Assembly (NCBI GenBank): GCA_002423025.1 | Contig: DIUN01000031.1 | Coordinates: 1-17,034, forward strand | Direction: 5' to 3' | From: Sphingomonadales bacterium UBA6157 | Lineage (GTDB): Bacteria > Pseudomonadota > Alphaproteobacteria > Sphingomonadales > Sphingomonadaceae | DNA: 17,034 nt | Shown here: one piece after another, positions 8,852 through 16,738 of the stretch | Numbering within the stretch: position 1 is the stretch's first letter | How the letters are laid out: each line of letters starts with the position of its first letter | Made by a program: the position numbers and the translations under genes | Notes under the pieces: model-generated | Database searches by the model: none | Told to the model about the DNA's origin: nothing | What the model saw: the letters and a program-made list of their open reading frames with translations, nothing else

Positions 8852-9571
8852 TCACGCCGGGCGCAGGCCAGCCACGCGCCGCTCGGCAGAAGAAGGCCAT
8901 TGCCAGGCATTCTGCGTCTGCGACGCCGGGCGGCTGAAGGCATCGACCAGCGTTTCGGACGGGCGCTGGGCGCTGGTGCGACGCTCGGAGAGCTGGCTGA
9001 GCGCATCGCGCAGGGCGAAATGGCCATCGATGGGACGAAGCTGCAGGCAGGCGACGCCGGCGCGGCGCAGCGCCTCGGTGCGCAGGGCATCGCGCAGGGC
9101 TTCCTGCTCCTCCATGTCCGCCACCGGCCGATACTGAATGGCGCCAACCGGCATGTGCGCCGCCGTGACGATCAACATGTCGACACGCTGGCCAGCGATG
9201 GCGCGGTTGGCGGCTTCATCGGAAGAGGCGAGGATCTGGTCCAGCGCGACGAAGGGGATCACCCGCCAGTTCTCGCCCAGATCGGCCACCAGTTCCTCGA
9301 TGTCATTGAGCCGCTGGGCCCAGACCTCGCTCAGGAAGCGGCGGGGCGCGAAGCGGGAATCACTGACAGTGCGCAGGCGGGCGACATCCTCGGCGGTGCC
9401 GGAAAAGCGGGTGTCTCCGGCCTCGCCGATGCCAAAGGCCAAGCCTGTCGGCGCCGGCGCCTTGCTGCGGGCCTTGGCCGGCCGCCGGCGCTCCATGCGA
9501 ACCCGCTCGGCGAGCAGTCCAACCAGCAGCCCGAAGACCGCGGCAGAAAAGATGACCATTTCGATAATCAT
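8852..9571 (-). CDS. Membrane-anchored DUF2726-like protein, paralogue 1
   Basis: A 239-residue protein with one N-terminal membrane helix (about residues 4-21, IIEMVIFSAAVFGLLVGLL) followed at once by a very basic stretch (24-38), which predicts a cytoplasmic body on an inner-membrane anchor. A loosely charged linker leads to a globular domain (66-183) resembling DUF2726 by eye: a leading helix, WRVIPFVALDQIL (102-114), GQRVDMLIV (127-135), VGAIQYRP (142-149) and a final helix EALRRAGVACLQLR (166-179). The same domain recurs in the gene at 9783-10382; in an ungapped hand alignment 57 of 118 positions are identical. A Ser/Arg/Gln-rich tail of about 45 residues (195-239) is missing from the paralogue. 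Function is unknown. Its promoter is probably in the AT-rich spacer upstream, and it ends at the shared terminator. Confidence 0.7.
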   Translation of the reverse strand: MIIEMVIFSAAVFGLLVGLLAERVRMERRRPAKARSKAPAPTGLAFGIGEAGDTRFSGTAEDVARLRTVSDSRFAPRRFLSEVWAQRLNDIEELVADLGENWRVIPFVALDQILASSDEAANRAIAGQRVDMLIVTAAHMPVGAIQYRPVADMEEQEALRDALRTEALRRAGVACLQLRPIDGHFALRDALSQLSERRTSAQRPSETLVDAFSRPASQTQNAWQWPSSAERRVAGLRPA

Positions 9572-9600
9572 AGGAGCCCCCGCAAATTACATTTTTGGCT

Positions 9601-9720
9601 TAATAGGGGAATCACCTAGGGCTTAGTTACATCGGCTTCATTTATTTACCATTAGGCTTTACACTTATTAGTATAAGTAAACAGAATATTTACAATACTG
9701 CCTATTTCGACATTCGTCGA
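9601..9720 (-). promoter_or_regulatory. AT-rich spacer with dyad and putative promoter for paralogue 1
   Basis: This stretch has 41 G or C in 120 bases (34%), far below its surroundings. On the minus strand TATACT (9670-9675) is a good -10 hexamer. It lies inside a dyad, ACTTAT (9663-9668), TAGT, ATAAGT (9673-9678), flanked by TTAC (9659-9662) and GTAA (9677-9680), as expected of an operator covering a promoter. The pentamer GGCTT occurs four times between the dyad and the start codon (9597, 9620, 9634 and 9655). The transcript leader would be about 90 bases. No small gene is evident in the 211 bp between the two paralogues. Confidence 0.45.
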
Positions 9721-9782
9721 GGCTTCATCGAAGGCAACAGGCAGGCAAAAAACGATAATCGCCCTGCGCCAAACGCCCGGGC

Positions 9783-10382
9783 TCAGGCCTTGCCGTACAT
9801 TCCGGCCAGCTCCGCCAGCGTACTGCGCAGCATGTCCGAGCCATCGTTGGCGCGCAGTTCGATATATTCGATGCCCGAGCGGCGCAGGGCCTCGCGGCGC
9901 ACCGCATCGAGCACGGCATCCTCCTCGCGCACCTGCCCCATCGGCTGGAAGTCGATAGCCGCGATGGACATCTGGTTGGCGGCGAGGATCACCATCGCGA
10001 CACGCTGGCCACCCAGCGCCCGCCAGGCCGTCTCGTCCTCGGCCGCCAGGATATCGCTCAGGCTGACTTGCGGCATCACCCGCCAATCCACTTCGAGATC
10101 GGCGAGAATACCTTCCACCTCGGCCAGCCGCTCGGCCTCGCGCTCGGTCAGCAGACGGCGCAGGGAGAAATTGGTGTCGCTGACAAGCCGCAGCCTGGTG
10201 ACGCTGTCAAAGGCCTGGGGCTTGGCGACGGAGGTCCCCGGTGCAGCCGCGCCGGCAGCCGCAGGGCGCGTGGCAACAGCAACGGCCTGGGCCGGCTCGA
10301 CACGCTGCCGAACGCGCTCAAAGGCAAAGCCGCCGACCATCCCGAGGACGACGGAAATAAAGATCACCATTTCCATCATCAA
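9783..10382 (-). CDS. Membrane-anchored DUF2726-like protein, paralogue 2
   Basis: A 199-residue protein built like its neighbour at 8852-9571: one N-terminal membrane helix (about 4-21, MEMVIFISVVLGMVGGFAF), a short basic segment, an Ala/Pro-rich linker (28-55) and a DUF2726-like domain (64-181) with WRVMPQVSLSDIL (100-112), GQRVAMVIL (125-133), IAAIDFQP (140-147) and EALRRSGIEYIELR (164-177). The N-terminal anchors of the two paralogues share the unusual E-M-V-I-F start. The ATG is preceded by a G-run (GGGGGG) that can act as ribosome site; ATG ATG ATG at the start makes the exact first codon uncertain. The gene lies 101 bp after the superoxide dismutase stop. Function is unknown; the anchor and soluble cytoplasmic domain are what the sequence supports. 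Confidence 0.7.
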   Translation of the reverse strand: MMMEMVIFISVVLGMVGGFAFERVRQRVEPAQAVAVATRPAAAGAAAPGTSVAKPQAFDSVTRLRLVSDTNFSLRRLLTEREAERLAEVEGILADLEVDWRVMPQVSLSDILAAEDETAWRALGGQRVAMVILAANQMSIAAIDFQPMGQVREEDAVLDAVRREALRRSGIEYIELRANDGSDMLRSTLAELAGMYGKA

Positions 10383-10449
10383 AACCCCCCGGTTTGTCCT
10401 CGCCTTGCTGTGCCCCGTCCCAAAACACGCGTCCCGCCCGCATACAGGT

Positions 10450-10475
10450 GGCCGGCGCCTCTTATAGCGCCGGCC
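10450..10475 (-). terminator. Hairpin after the superoxide dismutase gene
   Basis: GGCCGGCGC (10450-10458) pairs perfectly with GCGCCGGCC (10467-10475) around an eight-base loop, starting 8 bases after the superoxide dismutase stop. The stem is very stable, but no T-run follows on the minus strand, so termination would be weak or Rho-assisted. Confidence 0.45.
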
Positions 10476-10483
10476 CGTCCATT

Positions 10484-11161
10484 TCAGCTGCCCGTAAAAT
10501 TACGACCTGCAAACTCCCAGTTAACGTAACCGTTCACTATGGCTTTAACATGGCCTTCGCGGCCGTTCTGCCAATCAAGATAATATGCATGCTCCCAGAC
10601 GTCGATTGTAAGCAGCGGAACTTGCCCCTTGATGAACGGAACATCAGCATCGGGTGTGCTCACCACGGCCAACTTGCCGCTGTCCTTCACCAGCCACGCC
10701 CAGCCCGAGCCGAAATGCGCCGTCGCGGTGCTGACCAATTTGGCCTTCAGCTCGTCGAGCGTGCCGAAATCCCGCACGATCGCCGCAGCCAGTTCGGCGC
10801 TTGGCTCCTGCGCCTCGGGGCTGAGGCTCTGCCAGTAAAAGCCATGGTTCCAGGCCTGGGCGGCGTTGTTGTAGATGGCGCGCCGGGCTTCATCGCCGGC
10901 CGTCGCGAGGATGATCTCCTCCAGCGTCATCGTCGCCATCGGGGTGCCCTCCACCAGCCCGAGCAGCTTGGTGACATAGCCCTGGTGGTGCTTGCCATGG
11001 TGGAAGCCGAGCGTGCGGGCCGAGATTGCCGGCTCCAGCGCCGTATCGGCAAAGGGCAGCGGCGGCAGCGCAATCGGGGTGCTGCCGATGCTGGCGGCGG
11101 AAATCGCGGCTTTGTGCGCCGCAGGACGCGGTGCGTCCGACTTGGTAACCAGGCCTGTCAT
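10484..11161 (-). CDS. sodB: Superoxide dismutase, iron type
   Basis: A 225-residue Fe/Mn-family superoxide dismutase that converts superoxide to hydrogen peroxide and oxygen. The four metal ligands are visible: His54 in FHHGKHHQGYV, His106 in AAQAWNHGFYW, and Asp187 and His191 in DVWEHAYYLDWQN. Gln102, from the helix rather than the C-terminal domain, points to the iron-type enzyme, as does AWNHGFYW. ATG 11161 is chosen because AAAGGA lies 6-8 bases upstream and homology begins downstream of it; a longer frame to 11251 has no support. About 28 residues, rich in Ala, Lys and Ser, precede the normal start of SodB (LPPLPFADTALEP). This stretch lacks the hydrophobic core of a signal peptide, so the enzyme is probably cytoplasmic. 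It stands alone, 108 bp after leuD. Confidence 0.94.
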   Translation of the reverse strand: MTGLVTKSDAPRPAAHKAAISAASIGSTPIALPPLPFADTALEPAISARTLGFHHGKHHQGYVTKLLGLVEGTPMATMTLEEIILATAGDEARRAIYNNAAQAWNHGFYWQSLSPEAQEPSAELAAAIVRDFGTLDELKAKLVSTATAHFGSGWAWLVKDSGKLAVVSTPDADVPFIKGQVPLLTIDVWEHAYYLDWQNGREGHVKAIVNGYVNWEFAGRNFTGS

Positions 11162-11269
11162 GAGATGTCCTTTCGAGGTCGCGCGCCGCGCCGCCAACCG
11201 GCCCGGTGCGTCAGTCGTCGCCTTCAGCGCCCCCGAAAATGCTGCTCCCAACAGCCGCTCCTGCCATCG

Positions 11270-11887
11270 TCACCCGTTTGAAGGGCTGACGATATCATAA
11301 ACCCACGGCCGCGCCGCACGGTCCCGCGCCTGCCAGCCAGCGATTTCGTCAGAAAATTGTAAAGTCAGATCAATCGCATCCAACCCGCCAATCAGCATCG
11401 CCTTGGCTTCTGCATCAACCGCGAAGTCGTAGGAGAGTTCCCCCGCCGCGACCTTCTGCCCCGGCAGATCGATGTGGATTTCACCGCCCGCCGCCGCCAG
11501 CGCGACCACCGCCTCGCGTGGCAGCCGCAGCGGCAGCACCCCGCCGCGCACCGCATTTCCGGCAAAGATCGGGCTGAAACTCGGCGCGATGACCGCCCTG
11601 ATGCCATGCTCGGCCAGCGCCCATACCGCATGCTCGCGGCTCGATCCGCAGCCAAAATTGTCCCCGGCCAGCAGGATCGCCGCCTTGCGCCAGCGCGGCT
11701 GGTTGAGCACGAAATCCGGGTTCTCCTCCCGGCCCTGCCTGTAGCGGCGGCCGGCGAACAGCCCTCCCGCCAGCCCGGTCTTGCCGGTCGATTTCATCTC
11801 GCGCGAGGGGATGATGATATCGGTATCGATATTGTCCTCCAGCATCGGCGCGGCGACGCTGGTGAGGGTCACAAAGGGCGTACTCAT
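11270..11887 (-). CDS. leuD: 3-isopropylmalate dehydratase small subunit-like protein
   Basis: A 205-residue swivel-domain subunit of the aconitase superfamily; with the large subunit it would isomerise 2- and 3-isopropylmalate in leucine synthesis, or hydrate a related acid. The family core is clear: DNIDTDIIIPSREM (18-31), NPDFVLNQP (56-64) and DNFGCGSSREHAVWAL (76-91), followed by IAPSFSPIFAGNAVRGG (100-116). The segment after NIDTD, the loop known to set substrate choice in this superfamily, reads IIPSREMKSTGKTGLAGGLFAG and differs from the canonical bacterial LeuD form IIPKQFLKRIERTGFG. Its ATG overlaps the leuC TGA by 4 bases (ATGA), a sign of translational coupling and complex formation. 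The leuD name is by homology; the substrate is uncertain. Confidence 0.85.
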   Translation of the reverse strand: MSTPFVTLTSVAAPMLEDNIDTDIIIPSREMKSTGKTGLAGGLFAGRRYRQGREENPDFVLNQPRWRKAAILLAGDNFGCGSSREHAVWALAEHGIRAVIAPSFSPIFAGNAVRGGVLPLRLPREAVVALAAAGGEIHIDLPGQKVAAGELSYDFAVDAEAKAMLIGGLDAIDLTLQFSDEIAGWQARDRAARPWVYDIVSPSNG

Positions 11888-13275
11888 GCGAGATCCCCCG
11901 GCGCGGTGATGCAGCCCGCCACGGCGCTCGCCGCCACCACTTCCGGGCTGGCGATGTGCGTGCGCGTGCCCGGCCCCTGCCGGCTCTCGAAATTGCGGTT
12001 GGTCGAGGAGATCACCCGCTCACCGGCGCCAAAGCTCTCGCCGCCGGCAAAAAAGCACATCGAGCAGCCGGATTCCCGCCACTCGAACCCGGCATCGCGG
12101 AACACCGCATCCAGCCCCAGCGCCTCGGCCGCACGCTTCACCGCCGATGATCCCGGCACGACGATGGCGCGCACCCCCGGCGCCACATGGCGACCCCGCA
12201 CGATCGCGGCGGCGCGCTGCAGATCGGAAAGGCGGCTGTTGGTGCAGCTGCCGATGAAGGCCCCATCAATCGCCAGCCCGGCCAGCGATTGCCCCTCGGC
12301 CAGCCCCATATAGGCCAGCGCCTTGTCATACCCTGCGCGCTCGCCAGCGCCGGAAAAGCCCGGCACCGGGCTGCCCAGCGGCGCCGATTGCGCCGGGGAG
12401 GTGCCCCAACTCACCATCGGCCGGATGGCGCTTGCATCCATGCTGATCTCGCGATCGAACACCGCGTCCGCATCGCTCGCGAGCCCGCGCCACTGCGCCA
12501 CCGCCTGCTCCCACAGTGCGCCCTCGGGGGCATAGCGGCGGCCCTTGAGCCACGCGAACGTCACCTCATCCGGCGCGATCATGCCGGTGAACGCCGCAAA
12601 CTCCGTCGCCATGTTGCACAGCGTCATGCGGCCTTCCATGGGCAGCGCCCGCACGGCGCTGCCGGCAAACTCCACGGCATGGCCCTGGCCGCCGGCGGAG
12701 CCATGCGCCGCGATCAGCGCCAGCGCCATGTCCTTGGGCGTCACCCCCGGTGCCAGTTCGCCTTCAAAGTGCACGCGCAGCGTCGGCGGCTTCTGCAGGC
12801 GCAGCGTGCCGGTGGCCAGCGCATGCTCGGCCTCGGTCGAGCCGATCCCCCAGGCCAGCGCCCCCAGCGCACCCTGCGTGCAGGTGTGGCTGTCCGGCGC
12901 CACCAGAGTCAGCCCCGGCAGCACGATGCCCAGCTCGGGCGAGACGACATGGACGATGCCCTGGTCCGGATGCCCGATGTCGAACACCGTGATGCCGGCG
13001 GCGCGGGCGGCCTCCCGCGTTTCGGTGATGAAGGCGGTGCCGCCCTTCATCAGTGTCGCATCGCCCCGGCCGGGGAAGGTATCGACAATATGGTCCATCG
13101 CCACAAAGGCACGGCGCGGGTCCGCCACCGTGCGGCCGGCGGCGGCCAGGCTCTTGAGCGCGGCGGCCCCGGTGCGCTCGTGGAGGAACACCCGGTCGAT
13201 GGCGATGATGGTCGCGCCGCCCGGCGTCTGGCCGATGGCGTGGAGCGCCCAAAGCTTGTCGAACAGGCTGGGCAT
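11884..13275 (-). CDS. leuC: 3-isopropylmalate dehydratase large subunit-like protein
   Basis: A 463-residue 4Fe-4S hydro-lyase of the aconitase superfamily, slightly shorter than usual LeuC. Cluster cysteines are Cys344 in GSCTNSR and Cys404/Cys407 in GCSMC. Other family blocks are MDHIVDTFPG (60-69), FDIGHPDQGIVHV (98-110), PDSHTCTQGALGALAWGIG (127-145), WGTSPAQ (290-296) and STNRNFESRQGPGTRTH (424-440). Several segments depart from canonical LeuC: the opening IAIDRVFLHERTG in place of IYIDRHLVHEVTSPQAF, CNMATEFAAFTG in place of CNMSIEAGARAG, and FFAGGESFGAGE after the cluster. It is therefore either a diverged leucine enzyme or a paralogue for another C5-C7 acid. No Shine-Dalgarno precedes ATG 13275; a short upstream frame ends on its first base. 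leuD follows with a 4-bp overlap. Confidence 0.87.
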   Translation of the reverse strand: MPSLFDKLWALHAIGQTPGGATIIAIDRVFLHERTGAAALKSLAAAGRTVADPRRAFVAMDHIVDTFPGRGDATLMKGGTAFITETREAARAAGITVFDIGHPDQGIVHVVSPELGIVLPGLTLVAPDSHTCTQGALGALAWGIGSTEAEHALATGTLRLQKPPTLRVHFEGELAPGVTPKDMALALIAAHGSAGGQGHAVEFAGSAVRALPMEGRMTLCNMATEFAAFTGMIAPDEVTFAWLKGRRYAPEGALWEQAVAQWRGLASDADAVFDREISMDASAIRPMVSWGTSPAQSAPLGSPVPGFSGAGERAGYDKALAYMGLAEGQSLAGLAIDGAFIGSCTNSRLSDLQRAAAIVRGRHVAPGVRAIVVPGSSAVKRAAEALGLDAVFRDAGFEWRESGCSMCFFAGGESFGAGERVISSTNRNFESRQGPGTRTHIASPEVVAASAVAGCITAPGDLA

Positions 13276-13304
13276 CAGCGGAGCTTTGATAAAACGCTGG
13301 TCAT
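13275..13304 (-). CDS. Possible nine-residue upstream ORF coupled to leuC
   Basis: ATG 13304 opens a frame reading MTSVLSKLR that stops at TGA 13277-13275, sharing an A with the leuC ATG (TGATG). It has a G-rich stretch (GGGG) a few bases upstream, while leuC lacks a ribosome site, so termination-reinitiation is plausible. It holds two leucine codons, one the rare TTA. A frame this short can arise by chance. Confidence 0.25.
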   Translation of the reverse strand: MTSVLSKLR

Positions 13305-13377
13305 GCCAGCCCCATAAGCCACGCCCGCTTCAGGGGCCAGCCGGAGACGCATTTGCCCGGCTTGCGGAGAGTTTCAG

Positions 13378-13495
13378 TTTTTTGCAGTTGAATGGAGTCG
13401 GCACCGGCCCGCTCCCCCGCCCGGCCACCCAATTCCAGTTTACCCTGTGGGTGGCCGGGCGGGGGAGCGGGCCGGTGCCGCCCAACTGCAAAAAA
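13378..13495. repeat. 118-bp compound palindrome (possible mobile or REP/MITE-like repeat)
   Basis: Two nested perfect inverted repeats form one long hairpin. The outer arms TTTTTTGCAGTTG (13378-13390) and CAACTGCAAAAAA (13483-13495) are 13 bp. The inner arms (13400-13431 and 13448-13479) are 32 bp without a mismatch and almost wholly G+C, running GGCACCGGCCCGCTCCCCCG at the left edge. The loop is 16 bases (13432-13447), and unequal spacers of 9 and 3 bases separate inner from outer arms. It begins two bases past the stop of the gene at 13498 and sits 102 bases upstream of leuC. Neither strand has a T-run in terminator position, so a simple intrinsic terminator does not explain its size. Confidence 0.9.
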
Positions 13496-13497
13496 CC

Positions 13498-14793
13498 CTA
13501 CCCCCGCGCCAGCTCGCCCACCAGCGTCCGCAGCGCCGGCACCAGCGCATCCACCTCCTCGGGCCGGGTGAACAGCGAGGGCGTGATCCGCACGCAGGCG
13601 CCATCAGCCAGCCCGGCGCGATAGACGCTCATGATGCGGAAGCGCTCGAGCAGCCGGTCCGTCACCATCACATTGTCTTCGCGGCTGGTCAGCCCCTTGA
13701 TGCGGAACGATGTGGAGCTGGCATGCAGCCGCGGATCATCCGGCAGCAGGATCTCCAGCCCCTCCAGCCCGCGCAGCGGCTGCACCCAGCGGTTGCGCAA
13801 GTAGCGCAGCCGCGCCAGCTTGGCCGGGGTGCCGATGGTCTTCTGGAAGTCCAGCGCTGCCGGCACGGTGAGCTGCGCCGAATAATCCACCGTGCCCTGG
13901 TGGACGCGGGCCTGCACATCATCATCCCCGGCGTTGGGCTCGGCCGCCGAGGGCGCGATGGCGCTGGCCCGGCCCTTGCGGATCCAGATGGCCGCCGCCC
14001 CCAGCGGCGCTCCCACCCATTTGTGGAAGTTCATGCCGACAAAATCCGCGCCAAGCTCCGGCAGCTTGAAATCGGCCTGGTAGAAGCTCTGCGCCACATC
14101 GAGGATCACCGCGATGCCGCGCGCCTTGGCCAGCGCCACAATCTCCTTCACCGGCAGCAGCAGCCCGTGGCGGTGGCTCATATGGGTGAGCAGCACCAGC
14201 TTGAGGCGCGGCGTCGCCTCGAAGGCAGCGCGATACGTCTCGATGAGGTTCTCCTGCGTCATCACCCGCGGCAGGCTGATCTTGACAGCCTCTGCCCCGC
14301 GTGACCGCGCCATCGAGACCATGCTGCCCTGCATTGCCTCATAATCGGTGTCGGAATACAGGACACGATCCCCCGGCCCGACATCCCTGTACTGGTTGAT
14401 CAGCGCCGAGAGCCCCTCCGCAGCGTTGCGGCACTGGCCGATCTCCTCGGGCAGCACCCCCATCGCCTCGGCCATGCGCTCCTGTGCGATGCGCTGGTCC
14501 TTGACCATGGCGCGGCGGGCATACCAGCTGTTGTCCCGGTTCAGCTTCTCGACGATCTGGCGGTGCGCTTCCAGCACCGGGGTGGCCATGCTGCCCCAAT
14601 AGCCGTTTTCCAGCTGCACGATCGCCCGTGTGACGGGGTATTGCGCCGCCACCTTGGCCCAGCCTGCTTCGTCATCGGGCAACAGCGCCGCGCCGCCCAG
14701 GCTTTCGCCCGCAGCCGCGCGCGCGGCTGTTGCCGCCAGCACCCCGCCTGCCGCCGCCACGCCCATCAGTGCCGTCCGCCGTGTCAGCTGCAT
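13498..14793 (-). CDS. Tat-exported class V aminotransferase-fold PLP enzyme
   Basis: A 431-residue protein with a twin-arginine signal: LTRRTALMGVAAAGGVLAATAARA (3-26), cleavage probably after ARA. The mature part is a fold-type I PLP enzyme of the class V (isopenicillin-N epimerase/cysteine desulfurase-like) group: NGYWGSM (63-69), RNAAEGLSALI (122-132, cofactor phosphate region), ILDVAQS (230-236, with Asp232 expected to bind the pyridine nitrogen) and NFHKWVGAPLG (255-265), in which Lys258 should form the Schiff base. Arg in RITPSLFTRPEEVD near the C-terminus fits the substrate carboxylate site. Folding with PLP in the cytoplasm explains the Tat route, placing the enzyme in the periplasm. 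The reaction is unknown: epimerase, lyase and transaminase are all possible. It follows mccA on the same strand after a 62-bp gap that holds a hairpin. Confidence 0.88.
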   Translation of the reverse strand: MQLTRRTALMGVAAAGGVLAATAARAAAGESLGGAALLPDDEAGWAKVAAQYPVTRAIVQLENGYWGSMATPVLEAHRQIVEKLNRDNSWYARRAMVKDQRIAQERMAEAMGVLPEEIGQCRNAAEGLSALINQYRDVGPGDRVLYSDTDYEAMQGSMVSMARSRGAEAVKISLPRVMTQENLIETYRAAFEATPRLKLVLLTHMSHRHGLLLPVKEIVALAKARGIAVILDVAQSFYQADFKLPELGADFVGMNFHKWVGAPLGAAAIWIRKGRASAIAPSAAEPNAGDDDVQARVHQGTVDYSAQLTVPAALDFQKTIGTPAKLARLRYLRNRWVQPLRGLEGLEILLPDDPRLHASSTSFRIKGLTSREDNVMVTDRLLERFRIMSVYRAGLADGACVRITPSLFTRPEEVDALVPALRTLVGELARG

Positions 14794-14807
14794 CGTCTGT
14801 CCCCGCT

Positions 14808-14832
14808 TCCAGCCGACACTCTATCGGCTGGA
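14808..14832 (-). terminator. Hairpin between mccA and the PLP enzyme gene
   Basis: TCCAGCCGA (14808-14816) pairs perfectly with TCGGCTGGA (14824-14832) around a seven-base loop, 23 bases after the mccA stop. No T-run follows, so it may be a partial or Rho-assisted terminator or an mRNA end-stabiliser rather than a full stop for transcription. Confidence 0.45.
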
Positions 14833-14855
14833 GATGTTGCGGCAAGGCTTTGGAT

Positions 14856-16724
<1,869 letters not shown>

Positions 16725-16738
16725 GGTCATCTCCCCGC

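Noticed and set aside
9721..9782. Possible intrinsic terminator after paralogue 2 (T-run at 9747-9752 on the minus strand)
   Set aside because: The T-run is good, but I could not find a stable stem directly before it; the nearby pairings are only 3-4 bp.
13378..13495. Long palindrome read as an ordinary intrinsic terminator
   Set aside because: No T-run follows the stem on either strand; outer arms end in A-runs on the 3' side in both directions, and the stem is much longer than needed.
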